The notes under the pieces are model-generated. The model did not search any database. It saw only the letters and a list, made by a program, of their open reading frames with translations, and had not been told where the DNA came from. Shown here piece by piece: positions 29,801 to 40,200 of a stretch of 64,000 bases of DNA. The stretch covers positions 7,681,415 through 7,745,414 of the forward strand of contig NZ_CP075691.1 in assembly GCF_020026305.1 (NCBI RefSeq), read 5' to 3'. Both the position numbers and the translations under genes were made by a program. This DNA is from Streptomyces sp. 135 (GTDB lineage: Bacteria > Actinomycetota > Actinomycetes > Streptomycetales > Streptomycetaceae). Positions within the stretch are counted from its first letter, which is position 1, and the number at the start of each line of letters is the position of its first letter.

Positions 29801-32800
29801 ACCCGTCCCCGTCGGCGTCGCGGGCGAGATGTACGTCTCCGGCGTGGGCCTCGCCCGCGGCTACCTGGGGCGCCCCGAACTGACCGCCGAACGCTTCGTC
29901 GCCTCGCCCTTCGCACCGGGCGAACGGATGTACCGCACCGGCGACCGGGCCAAGTGGACGGCTGACGGACAGCTCGTCTTCGCCGGCCGCACCGACGACC
30001 AGGTCAAGATCCGCGGCTTCCGTATCGAGCCGGGCGAGGTCCAGGGCGTCCTGACCGGACATCCGCTGGTGGCCCAGGCTGCCGTCATCGCCCGGGAGGA
30101 CACCCCCGGCGACAAGAGGCTCGTCGCCTACGTCGTGCCCGCCGACGGCGCCTCCTCCTGGTCGTCGTCCACCACGGCGTCGGTCCTCGCCCACGCGGCC
30201 GACCGCCTGCCCGAGTACATGGTCCCGTCCGCCGTGGTCGCCCTCGACGCCCTGCCGCTGACGGTCAACCGCAAGCTCGACCGCGAGGCCCTGCCCGCCC
30301 CCGACTACTCGACGGGCACGGCGGCGGCCGGACGCGACGGTGCCCGCGGCCCGTCCGACCTCCGCGAGGAACTGCTCTGCGGGGTGTTCGCCCAGGTCCT
30401 CGGCGTGCCCAAGGTCGAGGTCGACGACGACTTCTTCGCCCTCGGCGGCCATTCGCTCCTCGCGGTGCGCCTGGCCAGCCGGGTACGGGCGGTCCTCGGC
30501 GTGGACCTCGACATCCGGGTCCTGTTCGACGCCCCGACCGTCGCCGGACTCGCCGCCGAGCTCGACGGCGCCGGGCAGGCACGGCCGGCGCTCACGGCCA
30601 CGGAGCGGCCGACGCGGGTGCCGCTCTCCTTCGCCCAGCAACGCCTCTGGTTCATCCGCCAGATGGAGGGACCGAGCGCCACCTACAACATCCCGGTCGC
30701 CCTGCGCATGACCGGAGATGTCGACGCCCGAGCCCTCGGACTCGCCCTGCACGACGTCATCGGACGCCACGAGGTGCTGCGCACCGTCTACCCGACAGCG
30801 GACGGCCGGCCCCACCAGTGCGTCCTGCCCCTCGACGAGGTGGACTGGCAGCTCGCGCTCGCCCCGATCGCCCCGGAGGATCTGCCCGACGCGGTGAAGA
30901 AGGCCGCGGAGTACGAGTTCGACCTGGAGGCCGACCTCCCGATCCGCGCCTGGCTGTTCGAGCCAGGCTCTCAGGACGAGCGGGTGCTGCTCGTCGTCGT
31001 CCACCACATCGCGGGCGACGGCTGGTCCTGGGGGCCCATGGCGGACGACCTCTCCACGGCCTACGCGGCGCGCAGCGCGGGCCGCGTGCCGACGTGGGAG
31101 CCGCTGCCGGTCCAGTACGCGGACTACGCGCTCTGGCAGCGCGAACTGCTCGGCGAGGAATCCGAACCGGACAGCCTGCTGAGCCGGCAGATGGACTATT
31201 GGCGAGAGGCTTTGGCCGGATCACCCGAGGAACTGATGCTCCCCGTCGACCGGACGCGGCCGGCGGTCGCGTCCCACGAGGGCCACGCCGTCCCCGTCGT
31301 CGTTCCGGCCGAGGTGCACGCGCAACTGGTGAAGGTGGCCCGCGCCGAGGGCGTGACCACGTTCATGGTCCTTCAGGCCGCACTGGCGATGCTGCTGTCG
31401 CGGCTGGGTGCGGGGACCGACATCCCGATCGGTTCGGCGAACGCGGGCCGCACCGACGTCGCACTGGACGACCTCGTCGGCTTCTTCATCAACACCCTGG
31501 TCCTGCGCACCGACGTGTCCGGCGACCCCACGTTCCGCGACGTCCTCGGCCGGGTTCGCAAGACGAGTCTGGCGGCCTTGGCGCATCAGGAGGTGCCGTT
31601 CGAGCGGCTGGTGGAGGAGTTGGCGCCTTCGCGGTCGATGGCCCGGCACCCGTTGTTCCAGGTCCAGTTGGACCTCCAGAACAACGCCGAGGCCGTCTTG
31701 GACCTGCCGGGTGTACGGGCCGGTGGGATGTCGGCCGGCACCTCGATGGCCAAGTTCGACCTGGAGGTCGGCCTCGGCGAGATCTTCGACGAGGACGGCG
31801 CCCCGGCCGGCCTGCGCGGGACCGTCACGGCAGCGGCCGACCTCTTCGACCGGGAGACGGTCGAGGGGCTGGGCGAGCGCCTGGTCCGGGTGCTCGCACT
31901 GCTGGTCGCCGCACCCCGTACCCGGCTCAGTGCGCTTCAGGTGCTGGGGGAGGTGGAGCGGTGTCGGGTGCTGGAGGAGTGGAACGACACGGCTGCTGAC
32001 CTGGGCGCTGCGCTGGTGCCGGAGTTGTTTGCCGGGCAGGTGGCGCGGGTGCCGGGGGCGGTGGCTGTTGTCGGGGAGGGTGTGTCGGTTTCGTTCGCGG
32101 AGTTGGATGCGCGGGCGAATCGGTTGGCCCGCTATCTGGCTGGTCAGGGTGTCGGTGTCGAGTCGTTGGTGGGGTTGTGTCTGCCGCGTGGGATCGAGGC
32201 GGTGGTGGCGGTCCTGGCGGTGTGGAAGGCGGGGGCGGCTTATGTGCCGATCGATCCGGGGTATCCGGCTGAGCGGATCGGTTTCATGCTGGCCGACAGT
32301 GGCGTGGCTTTGACGTTGACGACCGAGGAGGTCCTGGACGATCTTCCGGCCGGGCGGAACCGGTTCGTGGCGTTGGACAGCACGCTGGTGGAGATGCAGC
32401 TGGCGGCGGCTTCTGGCGAGGCGCCCGAGGTGGCGGTTGCGGCTGAGGGGCTCGCGTATGTCATCTACACCTCGGGTTCGACCGGCCGGCCGAAGGGGGT
32501 GGGCGTCACCCATGGTGGTCTGGCGAACTATGTGATGTGGGCCGCGGACACGTATCACATGAAGGACACGGCCGGTGGTGCTCCGTTGCATTCGTCCCTT
32601 GCGTTCGATCTGACGGTGACGAGTGTTCTGGTGCCGCTGGTGTCCGGCAGCGCGGTCGTGGTCAGTGAGGCCGGTGGCGCTGAGGGACTGGCGGAGCTGA
32701 TTCGCGAGCCTGGTGGTTTCGGCCTGGTCAAGGCCGTTCCCGCCCATCTGCCCCTCCTGACGGAGATGCTCGACGACGCTCAGGTCGCCTCTTCGGCTCG

Positions 32801-33815
32801 TACGTGGGTGGTCGGTGGTGAGGCTCTGCCGGGCGGTGTGGTTCGGGACTGGTTGTCGCGGGCTCCGGGGTCGGTGGTCGTGAATGAGTACGGGCCGACC
32901 GAGACGGTGGTCGGGTGCTGTGTCTTTGAGATTTCGGCCGGTCAGGTGGTGGGGGAGTCGGTGCCGATCGGGCGGCCGATCGCCAACACGCGTCTGTATG
33001 TGCTGGATGAGTTCCTGCAGCCGGTCGCTCCGGGTGTTGCGGGTGAGTTGTATGTCGCGGGTGTTCAGCTGGCTCGTGGTTATGTGAGGCGTCCGGGTCT
33101 GACGGCCGAGCGTTTCGCGGCGAACCCGTTCGAGCCGGGCGGGCGGATGTATCGGACCGGGGATGTGGCCCGCTGGACCACCGACGGGCTTCTCGAATAC
33201 CTGGGCCGTGCGGATGAGCAGGTCAAGGTCCGTGGCTACCGGATCGAACCCGGCGAGGTCCAAGCCGTCGTGGCGGCGCACCCGCAGGTCGCCCAGGTGG
33301 CCGTGGTGGCCCGTGAGGACGTCCCGGGGGACACCCGCCTCGTCGCCTACATCGTCCCCACCGACCTCGACGACACCGAGCCTGAACTGCCGTCTCAGGT
33401 AGTGCAGTTCGCGGCGACGCGACTGCCGGAGCACATGGTTCCCTCGGCTGTCGTCGTCCTCGATGCTCTGCCGCTGACCGCCAACGGCAAGCTCGACCGC
33501 GAGGCCCTGCCGGCCCCGGACGCCTCTGTATCGGCAGGGTCCGGGCGCGGACCGGCCACCCGCGAGGAAGAGGTCCTGTGTGAGGCCTTCGCCCAGGTCC
33601 TTCGACTGGAGAAGGTCGGCGTGGACGACGACTTCTTCGCGCTCGGCGGTCACTCGCTGCTCGCGACCGAACTCGTCATCCGCATCCGCGCCGCCCTCGG
33701 CATCGACGTCGAGATCAGGGCCCTCTTCAATGCGCCGACCGTGGCTGGTCTCGCACAGCAGCTCGGTACCGAAAAGTCAACCCGTCCGGCTCTTCGTCGA
33801 ATGCGCGTTGAGTAG
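14711..33815 (+). CDS. Non-ribosomal peptide synthetase B, modules 5-10 (two apparent frameshifts)
   Basis: The span codes for one synthetase of about 6368 residues if one base is restored near 21050 and one at 23307; as given it falls into three reading frames (14711 to about 21050, about 21060-23305, about 23310-33815). Domain order is C-A-T, C/E-A-T, C-A-T, C/E-A-T, C-A-T, C-A-T. Every ordinary C domain keeps HHIAxDG. Predicted residues are Gly5, X6, X7, X8, X9 and Asn10. The ATG at 14711 overlaps the NRPS-A stop. The protein begins directly at the first C-domain motif (IPLSYAQRRLWF), with no N-terminal docking region. A hairpin terminator follows the stop at 33867-33917. If the frame breaks are real, only module 5 and most of module 6 would be made from this start. 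Confidence 0.88.
17816..21040 (+). other. NRPS module 6: C/E - A(unassigned) - T
   Basis: The C/E domain has HHLLADGGQDAY and HHTVQDH. The A domain (about 19240-20770) is one residue shorter than GrsA in the A4 region (FDASWEPLLWM), so position 239 could be Trp or Glu. The remaining pocket reads D-A-(W/E)-A-L-G-F-V-H-K. I do not recognise a substrate. The carrier ends in a T-C linker that contains a frame break. Confidence 0.75.
21041..21060 (+). other. Apparent frameshift in T-C linker of NRPS-B
   Basis: Upstream the reading frame ends in TALAPPRA; downstream it resumes one base earlier with RPSRVPLSYAQRRLWF. One base is missing in a C/G-rich stretch. There is no stop/start cassette as at the real gene junctions, so a sequence error or recent lesion is more likely than a gene boundary. 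Confidence 0.75.
23304..23309 (+). other. Apparent one-base deletion in A domain of module 7
   Basis: The sequence around TTGGAGGTGTGGAGG should read TTGGAGGGTGTGGAGG to give LEGVEGFNFYGPTE. A G is missing from a run of three at 23307-23308, a typical homopolymer error. Strong A-domain similarity continues on both sides. Confidence 0.8.
24181..27400 (+). other. NRPS module 8: C/E - A(unassigned) - T
   Basis: The C/E domain has HHLLADGGDDAY and HHVVRDH. The A domain (about 25650-27135) has pocket D-I-L-T-E-G-T-V-D-K with full-length A4 spacing; I know no match. The acidic residue at position 299 is unusual and suggests a positively charged or strongly polar side chain. An ordinary C domain follows, so L is predicted. 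Confidence 0.78.
27401..30580 (+). other. NRPS module 9: C - A(unassigned) - T
   Basis: The C domain has HHIATDG. The A domain (about 28790-30300) has pocket D-T-W-T-V-A-S-V-D-K, part aromatic-like (W239, T278, A301) but with Asp at 331; not assigned. The A10 motif reads NRKLDR where all other modules have NGK; the catalytic lysine is kept. The A2-A3 loop contains a tandem repeat (29190-29231). Confidence 0.78.
29190..29231 (+). repeat. 15-bp tandem repeat in A domain of module 9
   Basis: GACGAGGCGGACCAC is repeated 2.8 times and encodes DEADH-DEADH-DEAD. It lies in the loop before the A3 motif, where the modules vary in length. It is in frame and probably a harmless slippage expansion. It is not a DEAD-box helicase motif. 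Confidence 0.88.
30581..33815 (+). other. NRPS module 10: C - A(Asn) - T
   Basis: The C domain has HHIAGDG. The A domain (about 31960-33510) has code DLTKVGEVGK, one conservative change from the asparagine code DLTKLGEVGK. It is one of four near-identical Asn cassettes. The carrier is the last domain; the protein ends about a dozen residues after it with TRPALRRMRVE, a different tail from the NQEES of the other genes. Confidence 0.87.
31941..33380 (+). repeat. Asparagine A-domain cassette, copy 1 of 4
   Basis: Sister copies are about 38820-40256 (module 12), 51621-53056 (module 16) and 61259-62698 (module 19). They are almost identical from the VLGEVERCRVLEEWNDT block to the TDLDDT block. 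Short stretches are mosaic: modules 10 and 19 share DTAGG after the A3 region, while 12 and 16 share SGGGG. Module 16 has its own sequence near 51700-51770. Confidence 0.85.
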
Positions 33816-33866
33816 GAAGCGCATAAGTCAAGGCGGTTACTGCTGAACGACTGAACCAAGAGAAAG

Positions 33867-33917
33867 CGCGCTTCGGCCGCCGTGTCCCGTGAATGCGGAT
33901 GCGGCGGCCGAAGCGCG
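33867..33917 (+). terminator. Hairpin terminator after NRPS-B
   Basis: A perfect 16-bp inverted repeat (33867-33882 with 33902-33917, arm CGCGCTTCGGCCGCCG) surrounds a 19-base loop. It starts about 50 bases after the stop of NRPS-B and just before the next operator, so it can separate the two transcription units. No U-tract follows. Confidence 0.75.
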
Positions 33918-33937
33918 TTCCCGGGGCGGTCCGGGCC

Positions 33938-33966
33938 GTTCAACTGCCGTGAGGGAGCGGTTGAAC
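33938..33966. promoter_or_regulatory. StrR-family operator, second copy
   Basis: GTTCAACTG-N11-CGGTTGAAC, one mismatch from a perfect repeat. The first 14 bases equal those of the operator at 1588-1616, and it lies 18 bases upstream of the same -35 box. Two such sites at the heads of two NRPS transcription units argue for one shared activator. Confidence 0.8.
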
Positions 33967-33984
33967 AGCCTGCAGGTGAGCAGA

Positions 33985-34013
33985 TTGATCGTCGGTACGG
34001 CCTGGGTCATAGT
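33985..34013 (+). promoter_or_regulatory. Promoter of NRPS operon C-D-E
   Basis: TTGATC (33985-33990), 17 bases, CATAGT (34008-34013). Boxes, spacing and the following GAGTCGC match the promoter at 1633-1661. Transcription would begin near 34020. Confidence 0.72.
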
Positions 34014-34204
34014 GAGTCGCGCCAAACCCGGGATCCGCCGAAGAAGGACGGAGCTCGGGACCGGTGAACCAATTCCCCGTCTTCCCGGTGACATCCCCCA
34101 CCGGCTTTTATCCATTTGATTCTTGTTCGGGTGTACAAGGCTCCGGAAAGCCTTGACCGATCCGCGCCGACGTTGCGGCCGGGACGAAACCAGGAAGGTT
34201 CCTG

Positions 34205-37200
34205 ATGATTCCGTTGTCTTTCGCGCAGCGTCGGTTGTGGTTCATTCAGCAGCTCGAGGGCCCCAGCGCGACCTACAACATCCCGGTGTCGCTGCGTCTT
34301 TCGGGATCGGTCGACCGCGCCGCGCTGGCCGCGGCCCTGCGGGACGTCCTGGAGCGGCACGAAGTGCTGCGCACGACCTTCGGCACGCACGACGGCGAGC
34401 CGTACCAGCGCATCCTCGGTCTCGAGGAACTCGACTGGGACCTGCGGACCGTGGACCTGCCCGACTCCGCGACGCCGGCCGACCTGGCCGGCGCGGTCGC
34501 CGACGTGTTCGGGTACGAGTTCGACCTGGCGGCTGAACTGCCCATCCGTGCCTGGCTGTTTTCGGCCGGCCCGGACGAGCACGCGCTCGCCGTGGTCGTT
34601 CACCACATCGCGGGCGACGGCTACTCGATGCGCCCACTCGCCCGCGACGTCTCCGCCGCCTATGCGGCCCGGTGCGAGGGCCGGGCTCCTGAGTGGGAGC
34701 CGCTGCCGGTCCAGTACGCGGACTACGCGCTGTGGCAGCGCGAGCTGCTCGGTGACGCGGCCGACCCCGACAGCGTCATGACGCGCCAGGTCGCCTACTG
34801 GCGCGAGACGCTGGCCGGCGTGCCCGAGGAGCTGGAGCTCCCCTTCGACCACACGCGTCCGCTTGTTGCCTCGCACCAGGGCCACAGCGTGCCCTTCGAG
34901 GTCCCGGCCGACGTGCACGCGCAGCTGCAAGAGCTGGCGCGCGCCGAGGGCGTCACTACCTTCATGGTCTTCCAGGCCGTCCTCGCGATGACCCTGTCGA
35001 AGCTGGGCGCGGGCACGGACATCCCGGTCGGCGCCGCCGTGGCCGGTCGCACCGACGTGGCGCTGAGCGACCTGGTCGGTTTCTTCGTGAACACGCTGGT
35101 GCTGCGTACGGATCTGTCGGGTGATCCGACGTTCCGGGAGGTCCTGGGCCGTGTGCGGGAGACGGGTCTGTCGGCTTTCGCGCATCAGGATGTGCCGTTC
35201 GAGAAGTTGGTGGAGGAGCTCGCGCCGACGCGTTCGCTGGCCCGCCACCCGCTCTTCCAGGTCATGCTCACCGTCGAGAACGTCGCCCAAGCGGAGGTCC
35301 GACTGCCGGGTGCGCAGACGGGTTCGCTGGCCGCCGTGGCCACGGCGGACGTGTCGGAGCAGCTTGCCGCCAGGACCGTCGCCAAGTTCGACATCGAGAT
35401 CGGTGTCGAGGAGGCCTTCGACGCCGTGGGCGCCCCCGCCGGCCTGCGCGCCTCGGTGATCGTCGCCGCCGACTTGTTCGACGCCGACTCCGCCGCCCGA
35501 CTTGCCGGGCGGCTCACGCGCGTCCTGCGCCAGCTCGTCGCCGACCCGCGGACCAGGCTGAGTGCTGTCGACGTCCTGGACGCTGCCGAGCGTCACCAGG
35601 TGCTGACCCAGTGGAACGACACCGACGCCGGCGTCGACGCCGCTCTCGTACCGGAGCTGTTCGAGGCGCACGTGGCGTCGACCCCGTCCGCGGTCGCGGT
35701 GATCGCGGACGGCCACGAGATCACGTACGCGGAGCTGGACGCACGGGCCAACCGCCTCGCGCATCACCTCCTCGGCCTCGGTGTCCACGCCGAGTCGGTG
35801 GTGGGCCTGTGCCTGCCGCGCGGCATCGACATGGTGGCGGCGGTTCTCGGCGTGTGGAAGGCCGGCGGTGCGTACATGCCGCTGGACCCCGAGCACCCTG
35901 AGGAGCGGCTCTCCTACATCCTGGCCGACAGTGGTGCCCGTGTGGTCGTGAGCAGCTACGACGCCGCCGACGGCGTCGCCGAACGGCTCGGCGTCGATCA
36001 TGTGCTGTGGTTGGACGATCCGGCGACGGGAGCGGCCCTGCAACGCCAGCCGGTCAGCGCTCCGCGACGGCCGGAAGCCCGGGACTGCCTCGCCTATGTG
36101 ATTTATACGTCGGGTTCGACGGGGCGGCCGAAGGGTGTGGCTGTCGGTCATGGTGGGTTGGCGAATCTGGTGTCGGTGTTCGGGCCGTTGATGGGGGTGG
36201 GTCCGGGGGTTCGTGTGTTGCAGTTCGCGTCGTTCAGTTTTGATGCGTCGGTGCTGGATGTGGGTGTGGCGCTGGGGTGGGGTGGTGCGTTGGTGGTGGC
36301 GTCGGCGGTGGAGCGGGGTGAGCCGGGGCTGTTGCGGGAGTTGGTGGTGTCGGCGGGTGTGGTGTCGGCGAGTGTGGTGCCGTCGTTGTTGGCGGTGTTG
36401 GAGTTGGGGGATCTGGCGGGGGTTTCGTCGCTGGTGGTGGGTTCGGAGGGGATCGATCCGTCGTTGGCGAGGGTGTGGGCGCGGGGGCGGAGGTTGGTGC
36501 ATGCGTATGGGCCGACTGAGGCGACGGTGATCGCGGCGGTGGGTGAGGTGGATCCGGATGGGTCGGGGTGGTGTCTTTGGTGGTCCGGTGGCCAATACGC
36601 GGATGTTTGTGCTGGATGAGTTTTTGCGGCCGGTGGCGCCGGGGGTTGCTGGTGAGTTGTATGTGGGTGGGGTGCAGTTGGCGCGTGGGTATGTGGGGCG
36701 TGCGGGGTTGACGGCTGAGCGGTTTGTTGCTGATCCGTTTGGTGTGGCTGGTGGGCGGTTGTATCGCACGGGTGATGTGGTGCGGTGGTCGGTGGGGGGT
36801 GAGCTGGTTTTTGTGGGGCGTGCGGATGAGCAGGTGAAGATCCGTGGGTTCCGTATTGAGCCGGGTGAGGTGCGGGCGGCTGTGGCGGCGCATCCGCTGG
36901 TGGCGCAGGCCGCGGTGGTGGTGCGTGAGGATGTCGCGGGGGATCCGCGTCTGGTCGCGTATGTCGTCGCGGATGGCGGTGCCGGGGATGGCGGTGCCGG
37001 GGGCGGCGCCGAACTTGCTGCGGGTGTGGGTGAGTTCGTGGCAGGGCGTCTTCCGGGGTACATGGTTCCCTCGGCGGTCGTGGTTCTGGACGAGCTGCCG
37101 CTGACCGTGAACGGGAAGCTGGATCATCGGGCGCTTCCCGCACCCCGGTACGCCACAGGCGATGGCCGAGGCCCCGCCAACCGTCGCGAAGAGATCCTGT

Positions 37201-40200
37201 GCGAGGCCTTTGCCGAGTCCCTGGGGCTCGACAGCGTCGGCGTCGAGGACAACTTCTTCGCCCTCGGCGGCCACTCCCTGCTCGCTGTCCGCCTCGTCGA
37301 GCGGCTGCGCGAGCGCGGTGTCACGGTGTCCGTACGGGCCCTGTTCGAGACTCCGACCGTGGCAGGCCTCGCGCTGTCGACGGGCACGGTCCGGTCCGCC
37401 GTGCCGGACAACCTGATACCGGCCGACGCGACCGCCATCACTCCCGAGATGCTGCCGCTCGTCGACCTCACGGCCGACGAGGTCGCCGTGGTCGTCTCCT
37501 GCGTGGACGGCGGCGCGGCGAACGTCGCCGACGTCTACCCGCTGGCCCCCCTCCAGGAGGGCCTGCTCTTCCACCACCTCCTCAACGAGGGAGGCGACGA
37601 CGCCTACGCGCTGCCGACGGTCGTCGAGTTCGACTCGCGCGAGCGCTTCGACACGTTTCTCGCCGCGCTCCAGCAAGTGGTGGACCGCCACGACATCTAC
37701 CGCACCTCCATCGTGTGGGACGGCCTGCGCGAGCCGGTTCAGGTCGTGTGGCGCAACGCCACCCTGCCCGTCACCGAGATCACCGTCGACGCGGACAGCA
37801 CCGACCCGGTCGCCGACCTGGTCGCCGCCGGCGGCTCCGCGATGGACCTCGGCCTGGCCCCGCTGATCAGCTTGCACATCACCGCCGTACCGGAGAGCGG
37901 GCGACTGCTCGCCCTGCTGCGGATGCACCACATGGTGCAGGACCACACGGCGAAGGAAGTCCTCCTCGAAGAGGTGCGAGCGTTCCTCACGGGACGCGGC
38001 GACGAGCTGGCCGAGCCGTTGCCGTTCCGCGACTTCGTCGCCCAGGCACGCGGCGGAGCCGACGAGTCCGAGCACGAGCGCTACTTCACCGACCTGCTCG
38101 GCGACGTCACCGAGCCCACCGCTCCGTACGGCATGGTCGACGTGCACGGCGACGGCGCCGGCGTCGTCCGGGGCGAGCTGGAACTCGCCCCCGCCCTCAC
38201 CGCTCGCCTGCGGGACGTCGCGCGCCGCCTCGGCGTCAGCCCGGCGCCCGTGCTGCACGTGGCATGGGCCCGGGTGCTCGCTGCCGTCTCCGGCCGCGCG
38301 GACGTGGTCTTCGGCACCGTCCTCTCCGGCCGCATGAACGCGGGAACCGGCTCGGACCGGGTGACAGGACCGTTCATGAACACGCTGCCGGTCCGCGTAC
38401 GCACCGGTGAGCTCGGCGCGTTGGAGTCCGTCGAGGCCATGCGCGGCCAGCTGGCCCGCCTTCTGGAGCACGAGCACGCACCCCTCGCCGTGGCCCAGCG
38501 GGCCAGCGGGGTCGCAGGCGACACGCCGGTGTTCACCTCCTTCTTCAACTACCGGCACAACGCCGGCCAGCGAGCGGACCAGAGCCGGAACGCCGAGATC
38601 ACGGGCATCCGCACCGTCTGGACACACGACCGCACGAACTACCCGCTGTCAGTGGCGGTCAACGACGACGGCGACACCGTCGCGCTCGCGGTGGACGCGA
38701 TCGCCCCAGCGGACCCGGAGGCGGTGAGCACCCTGGTGCGCACGGCCACCGAGAACCTCGTCTCCGCACTGGAGAAGACGCTGGACGGCGGCACGGACGT
38801 GCCCCTGAGCTCGCTCTCCGTGCTGGGGGAGGTGGAGCGGTGTCGGGTGCTGGAGGAGTGGAACGACACGGCTGCGGACTTGGGCGCTGCGCTGGTGCCG
38901 GAGTTGTTTGCCGGGCAGGTGGCGCGGGTGCCGGGGGCGGTGGCTGTTGTCGGGGAGGGTGTGTCGGTTTCGTTCGCGGAGTTGGATGCGCGGGCGAATC
39001 GGTTGGCCCGCTATCTGGCTGGTCAGGGTGTCGGTGTCGAGTCGTTGGTGGGGTTGTGTCTGCCGCGTGGGATCGAGGCGGTGGTGGCGGTCCTGGCGGT
39101 GTGGAAGGCGGGGGCGGCTTATGTGCCGATCGATCCGGGGTATCCGGCTGAGCGGATCGGTTTCATGCTGGCCGACAGTGGCGTGGCTTTGACGTTGACG
39201 ACCGAGGAGGTTCTGGACGATCTTCCGGCCGGGCGGAACCGGTTCGTGGCGTTGGACAGCACGCTGGTGGAGATGCAGCTGGCGGCGGCTTCTGGCGAGG
39301 CGCCCGAGGTGATGGTCGAGCCGCAGTCGCTCGCGTATGTCATCTACACCTCGGGTTCGACCGGCCGGCCGAAGGGGGTGGGCGTCACCCATGGTGGTCT
39401 GGCGAACTATGTGATGTGGGCCGCGGACACGTATCACATGAGTGGTGGCGGTGGTGCTCCGTTGCATTCGTCCCTTGCGTTCGATCTGACGGTGACGAGT
39501 GTTCTGGTGCCGCTGGTGTCCGGGTCCGCGGTGGTAGTGAGTGAGGCCGGTGGCGCTGAGGGACTGGCGGAGCTGATTCGCGAGCCTGGTGGTTTCGGCC
39601 TGGTCAAGGCGGTTCCTGCGCATCTGCCGTTGCTGACGGAGATGCTGGATGACGCTCAGGTCGCCTCTTCGGCTTGTACGTGGGTGGTCGGTGGTGAGGC
39701 TCTGCCGGGCGGTGTGGTTCGGGACTGGTTGTCGCGGGCTCCGGGGTCGGTGGTCGTGAATGAGTACGGGCCGACCGAGACGGTGGTCGGGTGCTGTGTC
39801 TTTGAGATTTCGGCCGGTCAGGTGGTGGGGGAGTCGGTGCCGATCGGGCGGCCGATCGCCAACACGCGTCTGTATGTGCTGGATGAGTTCCTGCAGCCGG
39901 TCGCTCCGGGTGTTGCGGGTGAGTTGTATGTCGCGGGTGTTCAGCTGGCTCGTGGTTATGTGAGGCGTCCGGGTCTGACGGCCGAGCGTTTCGCGGCGAA
40001 CCCGTTCGAGCCGGGCGGGCGGATGTATCGCACGGGGGATGTGGCCCGCTGGACCACCGACGGGCTTCTCGAATACCTGGGCCGTGCGGATGAGCAGGTC
40101 AAGGTCCGTGGCTACCGGATCGAGCCGGGTGAGGTCCAAGCCGTCGTGGCGGCGCACCCGCAGGTCGCCCAGGTGGCCGTGGTGGCCCGTGAGGACGTCC

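Larger units (their letters stand above)
33816..34204. other. Intergenic region between NRPS-B and NRPS-C
   Basis: This 389-bp gap is the only real break in the NRPS series. In order it holds a hairpin terminator (33867-33917), a StrR-type operator (33938-33966), a promoter (33985-34013) and a leader of about 185 bases ending in the ribosome binding site AGGAAGG at 34192-34198. No small gene is supported. Confidence 0.8.
34205..37390 (+). other. NRPS module 11: C - A(unassigned, hydrophobic pocket) - T
   Basis: The C domain has HHIAGDGYS. The A domain (about 35600-37140) has pocket D-A-L-S-L-V-A-V-I-K, lined by aliphatic residues; the substrate is not recognised. The core is shared with module 13. 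The frame breaks between 36565 and 36578 lie just after YGPTEATVIAAV. A C/E domain follows, so D is predicted. Confidence 0.78.

Noticed and set aside
23196..31007. Very long minus-strand open frame (about 2600 codons), and similar ones at 1734-5765, 5940-9026, 10047-14726 and 17447-20899
   Set aside because: They mirror the plus-strand NRPS domains, have low-complexity R/H/G/P-rich translations, no ribosome binding sites and no family motifs. High GC removes stops in the shadow frame.
33837..34119. Small open frames in the gap between NRPS-B and NRPS-C
   Set aside because: They cover the terminator, operator and promoter, and their translations show no recognisable features.
34137..34154. 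Small hairpin (AAGGCT / AGCCTT) in the NRPS-C leader
   Set aside because: Only six base pairs with no partner elements; too weak to call a terminator or attenuator.
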